In this document: piece after piece, positions 6,645 through 12,727 of the stretch
Position numbering within the stretch: position 1 is the stretch's first letter
How the letters are laid out: each line of letters opens with the position of its first letter
Source: Curvibacter sp.
Lineage (GTDB): Bacteria > Pseudomonadota > Gammaproteobacteria > Burkholderiales > Burkholderiaceae_C
Length of the DNA stretch: 15,359 nucleotides
Direction: 5' to 3'
Assembly: GCA_003500955.1 (NCBI GenBank)
Contig: DNQP01000221.1
Location: 1,904 to 17,262, forward strand
Made by a program: the position numbers and the translations under genes
The notes under the pieces: generated by a model
What the model saw: the letters and a program-made list of their open reading frames with translations, nothing else
What the model was told of the DNA's origin: nothing
Databases searched by the model: none

Positions 6645-8021
6645 ATGCTGACACGTCGCCATCTCTGGGCCGTCTTCGCTGCGCTGGCCCTGCTGGCCGG
6701 CTGCGCCTTTGCACCGCCCGCCAGCCAGCACCCGCCCATCGTCTTCGTGCACGGCAACGGCGACAACGCCGCGCTATGGCAGACCACGCAGTGGCGCTTC
6801 GAATCCAATGGCTGGCCGCGCGAGCGCCTGCACGCCATCGAGCTGCCCTATCCCCTGGCGCGTGACGACGACAGCAAGCCCCAGCCGGGCCGCACCTCCA
6901 CCGCCGAGCACATGGCTTATCTGAAGGCCGAGGTCGAGAAAGTCCTGCGCACCACCGGCGCGTCACAGGTCGTGCTGATCGGCAATTCGCGCGGTGGCAA
7001 CGCCATCCGCAACTACATCCAGAACGGCGGCGGCGCGGCCACCGTCTCGCATGCCATCCTGGGCGGCACACCCAACCACGGCGTCTGGGCCATCCCCGGC
7101 TTTCGCGAAGGCAACGAGTTCTCGGGTACCGGCCCCTTCCTCACGGGCCTGAACGCGCCCAAGAACGCGCAGGGCGACGAGGTCACGGGCCCCGTGCGCT
7201 GGATGACGATCCGCAGCGACAACAACGACAAGTTCGCCCAGCCCGATGGCCTGTGGATCGGCCAGGCCGGTAAACCCACCAACGTCACGTTTGCCGGCCC
7301 CGAGCTCAAGGGCGCGACCAACGTCGTGATCCCGCGCATCGACCACCGCGAAACGTCCTATTCCTACGCCGCCTTCGCCGCGTCCTACCGCTTCATCACC
7401 GGCCGCGAGCCGGCCGTGGACATCGCGCCCGAGGCGAATCCCGTGCTCGGCGGCACCATCACCGGCCTGGGCCTGAACCCGCTGGACCCCGCCAGTGGCA
7501 ACTACGCCAACAACCTGCCGCTGCCCGGCGCGCAGCTCGCCATCTACGAGACCGACGCCGCCACCGGCGCGCGCCGCGGCCCAGCCGTCTACACCCGCAC
7601 GACCGGCGCCGACGGCCGCTGGGGCCCGTTCGCGGCCAAGGCCGGGATGCACTACGAGTTCGAGCTCCAGGCGGCGGGCTACGCCACGACACACATCTAC
7701 CGCAGCCCCTTCGCGCGCAGCAGCGCCATCCTCCTCCTGCGCCCCGAACGCATCGCCGCGGCCGACAAGGACGCCCAGGCCCTGGTCATCCTCACGCGCC
7801 CGCGCGGCTACTTCGACCCCCAGCGCGACCGCCTGCGCCTCGACGGCCAGACCGCGCTGCCCGGCGTGCCACCGGTAGGCGCCGGCGTGTCCAGCGCCAA
7901 GCTCAAGCTCGCCAGCGCCGAAGACCGCACCGTCGCGGCCGAGTTCAACAACGAAAAGCTCGTGGGCCGCGTCTGGCCCGCGGCGCGGCAGCGCGTGACG
8001 GTGCTGGAGCTGACCTACTGA
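6645..8021 (+). CDS. Alpha/beta-hydrolase (lipase/esterase-like) lipoprotein
   Basis: 458 residues. MLTRRHLWAVFAALALLAGC is a lipoprotein signal peptide with lipobox LAGC (C20). The hydrolase domain (about 30-250) has the oxyanion strand PIVFVHGNGDN (31-41), the nucleophile elbow GNSRGG (Ser115), an acid candidate in RSDNND (D192 or D195) and the His in PRIDHRET (H234). Residues about 265-345 look like a carboxypeptidase-regulatory or CNA-B-type beta sandwich (GTITGLGLNP...PGAQLAIYETDAATG...T-GADGRWGPF); a further C-terminal part to 458 is not recognised. Likely a membrane-anchored or secreted lipase/esterase, substrate unknown. The ATG at 6645 is preferred because it starts the signal peptide directly; a TTG at 6579 would put 22 residues before it. 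RR near the N-terminus recalls a Tat signal, but the lipobox explains it better. Four bp separate it from the next gene. Confidence 0.85.
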   Translation: MLTRRHLWAVFAALALLAGCAFAPPASQHPPIVFVHGNGDNAALWQTTQWRFESNGWPRERLHAIELPYPLARDDDSKPQPGRTSTAEHMAYLKAEVEKVLRTTGASQVVLIGNSRGGNAIRNYIQNGGGAATVSHAILGGTPNHGVWAIPGFREGNEFSGTGPFLTGLNAPKNAQGDEVTGPVRWMTIRSDNNDKFAQPDGLWIGQAGKPTNVTFAGPELKGATNVVIPRIDHRETSYSYAAFAASYRFITGREPAVDIAPEANPVLGGTITGLGLNPLDPASGNYANNLPLPGAQLAIYETDAATGARRGPAVYTRTTGADGRWGPFAAKAGMHYEFELQAAGYATTHIYRSPFARSSAILLLRPERIAAADKDAQALVILTRPRGYFDPQRDRLRLDGQTALPGVPPVGAGVSSAKLKLASAEDRTVAAEFNNEKLVGRVWPAARQRVTVLELTY

Positions 8022-8025
8022 GACC

Positions 8026-8502
8026 ATGGACGCGGAAGCAGACCGCGCGCTGCGCCAGCTGCTGCGGCACACGTCGGTCGCAGCCCTGGCCACCCTGCAC
8101 CAGGGTGAGCCGGCCGTGTCCATGGTGCCCTATGCCCTGCTGCCCGACGGCCGCTTCATCGTCCATGTCAGCCGCCTGGCCACGCACACGCAGGACATGC
8201 AGGCCCACGCCCAGGTCAGCCTGCTGGTCACCGCTGCGCCCGATGCCGCCGACACGCCCCTGGCCCTGCCACGCGTGAGCGTGCAGGGGCAGGCGAGCGC
8301 TTGTCCACCCGAGGCGCCGGATCACGCCGCCGCCCGCGCCGCCTATCTGGCCAAGCTGCCCGAGGCCGAGGAGCTGTTCGGCTTTGGCGATTTCTCGCTC
8401 TTTCTCATCACGCCGCAGTCCCTGCGTTACGTGGCCGGCTTCGGGCGGGCGTACGCGGTGACGGCAGGTCAGTATGCGGCCCTGCTGCGTCAGGTGGAGT
8501 GA
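8026..8502 (+). CDS. PNPOx-like (pyridoxamine 5'-phosphate oxidase family) FMN-binding protein
   Basis: 158 residues with the split-barrel flavin-binding fold. LRQLLRHTSVAALATLHQGEPAVSMVPYALLPDGRFIVHVSRLATHTQDMQAHAQVSLLVT is the typical first half seen in HugZ and other small PNPOx-like proteins. The C-terminal DFSLFLITPQSLRYVAGFGRAYAVT is the part that in HugZ-type proteins contacts haem or flavin. Possible roles are flavin reduction, haem degradation or F420/FMN redox chemistry; the sequence does not tell which. The start at 8026 lies 4 bp after the hydrolase stop, so the two genes are likely co-transcribed, though a functional tie is not obvious. Confidence 0.85.
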   Translation: MDAEADRALRQLLRHTSVAALATLHQGEPAVSMVPYALLPDGRFIVHVSRLATHTQDMQAHAQVSLLVTAAPDAADTPLALPRVSVQGQASACPPEAPDHAAARAAYLAKLPEAEELFGFGDFSLFLITPQSLRYVAGFGRAYAVTAGQYAALLRQVE

Positions 8503-8608
8503 ATGCTGCGATTTCTGGCTCCCGTGGCCGCGCCCTGCAAGCGCAGACCCGGTGCGCTGTCTTCCAGCCCTTTCGCAGCCGCAACAGCCAGCCGATCAGG
8601 GATTGAAA

Positions 8609-8626
8609 TATAGCGTATTTGCTATA
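8609..8626. promoter_or_regulatory. Inverted-repeat operator of the higBA operon
   Basis: TATAGC-GTATTT-GCTATA is a perfect 6-bp inverted repeat with a 6-bp spacer, 9 bp upstream of the toxin ATG. It overlaps the -10 element, so a bound dimer would block RNA polymerase. HigA-type antitoxins autorepress through palindromes of this kind, so the XRE-family antitoxin at 8955 is the likely ligand. Confidence 0.7.
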
Positions 8627-8628
8627 CT
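8620..8628 (+). promoter_or_regulatory. Extended -10 promoter of the higBA operon
   Basis: TGCTATACT combines the TGn extension with TATACT (8623-8628), a 5/6 consensus -10. TTGAAA at 8603-8608 could be a -35, but the 14-bp spacing is short; an extended -10 does not need it. The ATG begins 7 nt after the hexamer, so transcription would start at or beside the start codon. No Shine-Dalgarno sequence is possible in that space. Confidence 0.65.
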
Positions 8629-8635
8629 TCCCCCG

Positions 8636-8968
8636 ATGGCTTGGGAGATCAAGTACCACGACGAAAAGCTGCAGGAGGCGGTGCTCGCACTGCCTACCGG
8701 CTTGCTGGGGCGGTATCTGCACCTGACCGACCGCATGCTGCAGTACGGCCCGGATCTGGGCATGCCGCACACGCGCGCCATGGGCGACGGGCTTTTCGAG
8801 TTGCGCTTGAAGTCGCAGGAGGGCATCGGGCGAGTGTTCTACTGCCTGCTGGTGAAGCAGCGCATCGTCATGCTGTACCAGTTCGTGAAGAAGACAGACA
8901 AGACGCCGCCCAAAGAGTTGACGATCGCGCGCAGGCGCATGAAGGAGTGGAAAGATGCTGACGCATAA
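8636..8968 (+). CDS. higB: HigB/RelE-like toxin, phage Gp49-like family
   Basis: 110 residues. LHLTDRMLQYGPDLGMPHTRAMGDGLFELRLKSQEGIGRVFYCLLVKQRIVMLYQFVKKTDKTPPKELTIARRRMKEW is the standard core of Gp49-like (PF05973-type) toxins: the GLFELR strand, R...YCL, the hydrophobic strand before FVKKT.KTP, and the basic C-terminal helix IARRRMKEW. These are small RelE-fold ribosome-dependent mRNA endonucleases. The ATG at 8636 is chosen because the family fold starts at once and the promoter lies just before it; an upstream in-frame start at 8474 adds 54 unrelated residues and crosses the operator. The toxin comes first, as in higBA systems. Its last 14 bp overlap the antitoxin start. It looks complete and not decayed. 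Confidence 0.88.
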   Translation: MAWEIKYHDEKLQEAVLALPTGLLGRYLHLTDRMLQYGPDLGMPHTRAMGDGLFELRLKSQEGIGRVFYCLLVKQRIVMLYQFVKKTDKTPPKELTIARRRMKEWKDADA

Positions 8969-9302
8969 GCAACTGCGTGCCAAAGCGCTGGCGCGCCCCG
9001 AGATCAAGGCGCAGTTCGAGGCGCTGGATGTCGAGTACACGCTCCTGGACGAGTTCCTCAAAGTGCGAGCCGCTCAAGGTCTGACCCAGGCCCAAGTGGC
9101 CGAGAAGATCGGCACCACGCAGTCTGCCGTCGCACGTATGGAGTCGGGGCGTGGCAAGCACTCGCCCTCGCTGGCCACCTTGAGCAAGTATGCGGAGGCG
9201 CTGGGGTGCCGGCTGGAAGTCAAGCTTGTCCGCAAGCGTGGCCCGGTGAAAAGTGTGTCCGGCCGCTCTGGCAAACCGGCAGGGCGTGCCATCGGACTCT
9301 GA
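8955..9302 (+). CDS. higA: HigA-type XRE-family antitoxin
   Basis: 115 residues. The N-terminal part (1-35) contains ARPEIKAQFEALDVEYTLLDEFLKVRAAQG, typical of antitoxins paired with Gp49-like toxins. A helix-turn-helix follows at about 44-64 (TQAQVAEKIGTTQSAVARMES), then GRGKHSPSLATLSKYAEALGCRLEVKLV, the usual end of the XRE domain. The last 20 residues are basic and look unstructured. It should neutralise the toxin and repress the operon through the palindrome at 8609-8626. GGAG lies before its ATG inside the toxin gene, and the genes overlap by 14 bp, so translation is coupled. Confidence 0.9.
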   Translation: MLTHKQLRAKALARPEIKAQFEALDVEYTLLDEFLKVRAAQGLTQAQVAEKIGTTQSAVARMESGRGKHSPSLATLSKYAEALGCRLEVKLVRKRGPVKSVSGRSGKPAGRAIGL

Positions 9303-9347
9303 GGCTCGCGTCACAATCCTGGCTGCGCCGCCACCACAGGTCGGCAA

Positions 9348-9392
9348 CACCCTGCGGGTGAGGCGGTCAAAGTGGGCCACCCCAGCTGGGGT
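9348..9392. repeat. Two hairpins/palindromes after higA
   Basis: In the 119-bp spacer after higA, CACCC-TGC-GGGTG (9348-9360) forms a 5-bp hairpin and ACCCCAGCTGGGGT (9379-9392) is a perfect 14-bp palindrome. Neither has a T-run, so they are not clear intrinsic terminators. They may end the higBA transcript weakly or act as a binding site for the glycosyltransferase gene. Confidence 0.4.
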
Positions 9393-9421
9393 CGGACGTC
9401 CGCACCACAATCGGGCCAGCC

Positions 9422-10135
9422 ATGATCTCCTTCATCGTCCCCGCTTACAACGAAGCTCAGTGCCTGCCGGCCACGCTGGCCGCCCTGCACGCCGCAGGCC
9501 GGGCCCAAGACGAGCCGTATGAAATCGTCGTCGCAGACGATGCCTCTACCGATGACACGGCTGCTCTGGCGCAGCAGCAGGGTGCCGTGGTCGTCAGCGT
9601 GGCGAACCGGCAGATCGCCGCCACGCGCAACGCGGGCGCGCGCGTAGCCCGCGGTGACTGGCTGATCTTTGTCGATGCCGACACGCTGGTGAACGAAGCC
9701 GTGGTGCGCGCGGCCGTGCAGGCCCTGCGCGGCGGCGCGGTGGGTGGCGGGGCGGGCATGCGCTTTGACGAGCCGGCACCCGCGTATGCGCGGTTCATGC
9801 TGCGCGGTGCCGTGTGCCTGTTCCGGGTCACGGGCTACGCCGCGGGCTGCTTCCTGTTCTGCACGCGCACGGCGTTTGCCGCGGTGGGCGGATTTGACGA
9901 GCAGTATTACGGTGCCGAAGAGCTGGTCATGAGCCGCGCGCTCAAGCGCCAGGGGCGTTTCGTGGTGCTGAAAGAAGCGGTCATCACCTCGGCGCGCAAG
10001 CTGCGCACCTACAGCCTGGGAGAGACGCTGGGCCTGCTGGCCAGCCTGGCTCGCCGCGGGCCGCAGGCCGTGAAGCAGCGCGCCGGCATGGCCTTCTGGT
10101 ACGAGCGCCGCGACGACCCCGGCAAGGAGCGCTGA
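9422..10135 (+). CDS. Family 2 glycosyltransferase
   Basis: 237 residues. It begins MISFIVPAYNEAQCLPATLAAL, the nucleotide-sugar-binding start of GT-A/GT2 enzymes. The conserved Asp pair follows in VVADDASTDDT (D39, D40), then the metal-binding DxD motif in FVDADT (D85, D87). Further on are GGFDEQYYGAEELVMSRALKRQG (acceptor-side ED-like region) and a basic C-terminal tail. It should move a sugar from a nucleotide donor to a lipid, polysaccharide or protein acceptor. No transmembrane segments stand out. There are no sugar-biosynthesis or polysaccharide genes beside it, so the acceptor is unknown. CACAAT at 9406-9411 may be its -10 box; no clear Shine-Dalgarno sequence is present. Confidence 0.9.
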   Translation: MISFIVPAYNEAQCLPATLAALHAAGRAQDEPYEIVVADDASTDDTAALAQQQGAVVVSVANRQIAATRNAGARVARGDWLIFVDADTLVNEAVVRAAVQALRGGAVGGGAGMRFDEPAPAYARFMLRGAVCLFRVTGYAAGCFLFCTRTAFAAVGGFDEQYYGAEELVMSRALKRQGRFVVLKEAVITSARKLRTYSLGETLGLLASLARRGPQAVKQRAGMAFWYERRDDPGKER

Positions 10136-10158
10136 GCGCGGGCGCTGAACGCGCGGGC

Positions 10159-10644
10159 TCAGGGCACCGGCTTGCCCGGCCCCATCTTCCCTTCGGCCCG
10201 CTCCGACAGGTAGGCGTACAGATCCAGCACATGCGCGTTCACGCGGGGCTCGTCGCGCCAGGCGGGCATGGCCAGGGGCTGGTCGCGGCGTTCCATCAGG
10301 GTCTCCACCTGCGCCTCGCGGCTGCCGCGTGTGGCGGCCGGCTCACCCTGCAGATTGGTGTCGTAACGGTAGAGCACCAGGCTCACGAACTCGCGCGGTC
10401 CCAGGCTCTGCACACGCCGCAGCAGGTTGGGGGCGTTGGCCGTGCCTTGCCCGTCCACGCCGTGGCAGGCGACGCAGCGGTCCTGGTAGACACGCCAGCC
10501 CAGATAGGCCGAGCCCGGGGGCTGCTCTTCCCGGGCCAGCTGGCGTGCGGGCTTGGGGTTCTCCCATTCCACGGCGCAGCCGGCCAGCAGCAAGGCGGCA
10601 AGGGCGGCCAGGATCAGGCGGGCAGGGGCTGCGGTGGGGCGCAT
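10159..10644 (-). CDS. c-type cytochrome lipoprotein (mono-haem)
   Basis: 161 residues. MRPTAAPARLILAALAALLLAGC is a lipoprotein signal peptide with lipobox LAGC (C23). The haem site is CVACHG (C57, C60, H61), and the axial methionine is probably M126 in PLAMPAWRDEP, a class I cytochrome c arrangement ending in DLYAYLSERA. It is a small periplasmic, membrane-tethered electron carrier; its redox partner is not encoded nearby. The ATG at 10644 is supported by AAGGA just upstream; the frame stays open further upstream but that part is the promoter region. It faces the same way as the liv operon and is separated from it by a terminator. An FNR/Anr-like site upstream suggests oxygen-dependent expression. 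Confidence 0.9.
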   Translation of the reverse strand: MRPTAAPARLILAALAALLLAGCAVEWENPKPARQLAREEQPPGSAYLGWRVYQDRCVACHGVDGQGTANAPNLLRRVQSLGPREFVSLVLYRYDTNLQGEPAATRGSREAQVETLMERRDQPLAMPAWRDEPRVNAHVLDLYAYLSERAEGKMGPGKPVP

Positions 10645-10687
10645 GGCATTCCTTTCCGGGGCGCACAGGGCGCCGACCTCGCTGGCC

Positions 10688-10728
10688 ATTGTGCGCGCGG
10701 CCACCACCGCCGTCTTGACCTGGCTCAA
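10688..10728 (-). promoter_or_regulatory. FNR/Anr-like box and -10 of the cytochrome c gene
   Basis: On the minus strand TTGAGCCAGGTCAA (10728-10715) matches 8 of 10 defined positions of the FNR/Anr consensus TTGAT-N4-ATCAA. Downstream, CACAAT (10693-10688) is a possible -10 box, 21 nt after the site. That puts the box centre near -41, the class II FNR activator position, with a start near 10681. The coherence of the spacing with the gene type supports it; binding is inference. Confidence 0.5.
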
Positions 10729-10744
10729 AAACCGAAGCCAAAAC

Positions 10745-10768
10745 AAAAGCCGCCCGCAGGCGGCTTTT
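10745..10768 (-). terminator. Intrinsic terminator of the liv operon
   Basis: AAAAGCCGCC-CGCA-GGCGGCTTTT: a perfect 10-bp stem with a 4-nt loop, about 20 bp after livM. Read on the minus strand, the stem is followed by TTTTGTTTT, a good U-tract. It also has a short T-run on the plus strand, so it could work both ways. Confidence 0.9.
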
Positions 10769-10787
10769 GACAGTGCGAAGCCAGTGC

Positions 10788-11765
10788 TCAGCCCTTCTTG
10801 CGGCGCTCCAGCCAGGCGATCAGCTCGCCCATCACGCCGCGGCGGAAGGCCAGCACGCAGACCACGAAGATGAAGCCCGTGACGATGGTGACCGATTCAC
10901 CCAGCGAGGCAAACCACTCCACGCCGCTGAGCTTGGCGAACCAGCCGCCGATCTCGCCGATCTTGTTCTCCAGCAGGATCACCAGGGCCGAGCCCAGGAT
11001 GGGGCCCGAGAGCGTGCCCATGCCGCCCACCAGCGTCATCAGCACCACCTGGCCCGAGGCCGTCCAGTGCACGTCGCTCAGCGTGGCAAAGCCCAGCACC
11101 AGGGTCTTGAGCGAACCGGCCAGGCCGGCCAGCGCAGCCGAGAGCACGAAGGCCAGCAGCTTGAAACGCTGTGTGTCGTAGCCCAGGGAGATCGAGCGCG
11201 GCTCGTTCTCCTTGATGGCCTTGAGCACCTGGCCGAAGGGCGAATGGATGATGCGCACGATCAGCAGGAAAGCCGCCACCACGATGGCCAGCGCCACGTA
11301 GTACATCACCACGTCGCTGCTCAGGTCGATCAGGCCGAAGAGCTTGCCGCGCGGCACGCCCTGCAGACCGTCCTCGCCGCCGGTCTGCGGCGCCTGCAGG
11401 CAGATGAAGAAGACCATCTGCGCCAGCGCCAGCGTGATCATGGCGAAGTAGATGCCCTGGCGTCGGATGGCCAGCGCGCCGAAGACCCAGCCCATGGCCG
11501 CCGCGCCCAGCGTGCCCGCGAGCAGGCCCATCTCGGGGGTCAGGCCCCAGACCTTCATGGCGTGGCCCGCCACATAGGCTGCGCCGCCCAGGAAGGCCGC
11601 ATGGCCGAAGGACAGCAGGCCGGTGTAGCCCAGCAGCAGGTTGAAGGCCGAAGCGAACAGTGCAAAGCACATGAGCTTCATGACGAAGACGGGGTAGGCG
11701 CCGGCGAAGGGCGCCACCAGCAGACCCAGCAGCAGAAGGCCGTACCCGATGTTCTTGATGTTCAT
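10788..11765 (-). CDS. livM: HAAT-family ABC transporter permease LivM-like
   Basis: 325 residues, a polytopic inner-membrane protein with many hydrophobic helices. Family marks: FNLLLGYTGLLSFGHAAFLGGAAYVAGH near the N-terminus, QGIYFAMITLALAQMVFF in the middle, and the cytoplasmic coupling region VLKAIKENEPRSISLGYDTQRFKLLAFVLSAALAGLAGSL, the EAA-like loop that contacts the ATPases. The C-terminal VVLMTLVGGMGTLSGPILGSAL is also typical. It forms the channel with LivH for uptake of branched-chain amino acids or related compounds. Last gene of the operon; 15 bp after livH, with only a weak GAGG before the start. Confidence 0.93.
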   Translation of the reverse strand: MNIKNIGYGLLLLGLLVAPFAGAYPVFVMKLMCFALFASAFNLLLGYTGLLSFGHAAFLGGAAYVAGHAMKVWGLTPEMGLLAGTLGAAAMGWVFGALAIRRQGIYFAMITLALAQMVFFICLQAPQTGGEDGLQGVPRGKLFGLIDLSSDVVMYYVALAIVVAAFLLIVRIIHSPFGQVLKAIKENEPRSISLGYDTQRFKLLAFVLSAALAGLAGSLKTLVLGFATLSDVHWTASGQVVLMTLVGGMGTLSGPILGSALVILLENKIGEIGGWFAKLSGVEWFASLGESVTIVTGFIFVVCVLAFRRGVMGELIAWLERRKKG

Positions 11766-11780
11766 GGTGGTGCGAGCCTC

Positions 11781-12665
11781 TTACTTTTCTTTGCCGAACA
11801 GGCCGGCCGGGCGCGTCAGCAGCACGATGACCATGATCACGAAGACCACGGTCGAGGAGGCTTCGGGGTAAAACACTTTGGTGAAACCTTCGACGATGCC
11901 CAGGCCCAGGCCGGTGAGGATGGCGCCCAGGATGGAGCCCATGCCGCCGATCACCACCACGGCGAACACCACGATGATGAGGTTCTGTCCCATCAGCGGC
12001 GAGACCTGGATCACCGGCGCGGCCAGCACACCGGCAAAGGCGGCGAGCGCCACGCCGAAGCCATAGGTCAGCGTGACCATCAGCGGCACGTTGATGCCGA
12101 AGGCTTCCACCAGGCGCGGGTTCTCGGTGCCAGCGCGCAGGTAGGCGCCTAGGCGGGTCTTCTCGATCACGAACCAGGTCGCCAGGCAGACGGTGATGGA
12201 CGCCACCACCACCCAGACCCGGTAGTTGGGCAGCATCATGAAGCCCAGATTGGTCGCGCCCTCGAGCAGCTCGGGCGTGTCGTAGTTCAGGCCCGAGACG
12301 CCGTAGATCGAGCGCAGCAGGCCTTCGATCAGCAGCGTCAGTCCCAGTGTGAGCAGCAGGCCGTAGAGGTGGTCCAGCTTATAGATCCAGCGCAGCATGG
12401 TGCGCTCGATCACGATGCCGATCAGGCCCACGGCCAGCGGTGCCAGCAGCAGCATCCACCAGTAACCGATGCCCAGGTAGTTCATGGCCATCCAGGTGAA
12501 CACCGCCCCCAGCATGAACAGCGCCCCGTGCGCGAAGTTGATCACGTTGAGCAGGCCGAAGATCACGGCCAGGCCCAGGCTCAGGATCGCGTAGAAAGAG
12601 CCGTTGACCAGCCCCAGCAGGAGCTGGCTCAGCAGGGCCGGCAGCGATTTACCAAAGATTTCCAT
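11781..12665 (-). CDS. livH: HAAT-family ABC transporter permease LivH-like
   Basis: 294 residues with about eight hydrophobic helices. The N-terminal LLLGLVNGSFYAILSLGLAVIFGLLNVINFAHGALFMLGA is the family signature. The coupling loop is YLRAGTENPRLVEAFGINVPLMVTLTYGFGVALAAFAGVLAAP, and VFAVVVIGGMGSILGAILTGLGLGIVEGF is the conserved C-terminal part. It is the second half of the membrane channel with LivM. The start at 12665 gives the full first helix. No Shine-Dalgarno sequence precedes the ATG, and a strong stem-loop lies upstream, so translation or mRNA level may be lower than for livK. Confidence 0.93.
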   Translation of the reverse strand: MEIFGKSLPALLSQLLLGLVNGSFYAILSLGLAVIFGLLNVINFAHGALFMLGAVFTWMAMNYLGIGYWWMLLLAPLAVGLIGIVIERTMLRWIYKLDHLYGLLLTLGLTLLIEGLLRSIYGVSGLNYDTPELLEGATNLGFMMLPNYRVWVVVASITVCLATWFVIEKTRLGAYLRAGTENPRLVEAFGINVPLMVTLTYGFGVALAAFAGVLAAPVIQVSPLMGQNLIIVVFAVVVIGGMGSILGAILTGLGLGIVEGFTKVFYPEASSTVVFVIMVIVLLTRPAGLFGKEK

Positions 12666-12680
12666 GTGTACAGCACGTTG

Positions 12681-12717
12681 CAGGGCCTGCCCACACCGTC
12701 GGCGTGGGCAGGCCCTG
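12681..12717 (-). repeat. Very stable intercistronic hairpin between livK and livH
   Basis: A perfect 14-bp, GC-rich stem (CAGGGCCTGCCCAC at 12681-12694 pairing with 12704-12717) with a 9-nt loop. On the minus strand no U-run follows, so it is not a standard terminator. Its place just after the binding-protein gene and before the permease gene fits an mRNA-stabilising or processing element, or partial attenuation. Confidence 0.75.
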
Positions 12718-12727
12718 GTTTAGACGA

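Larger units (their letters stand above)
8503..8635. other. Spacer before the toxin-antitoxin operon
   Basis: 133 bp. The first 100 bp hold nothing I recognise. The last 35 bp turn clearly AT-rich against the GC-rich surroundings and hold the operator and promoter listed separately. Confidence 0.6.

Noticed and set aside
6645..6710. Tat export signal on the hydrolase (RR near the N-terminus)
   Set aside because: No full Tat consensus after RR, and a clear LAGC lipobox is present.
8474..8635. Longer HigB with a start at 8474
   Set aside because: The extra residues are not family-like and the segment holds the promoter and operator.
9360..9420. Insertion-sequence scar after higA
   Set aside because: The wording of the bases recalled IS ends, but no transposase remnant, matching inverted ends or target duplication could be found.
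10767..12152. Long plus-strand frame across livM and livH
   Set aside because: His/Gln/Asp-rich low-complexity translation, antisense to two clear permease genes; an artefact of codon bias.
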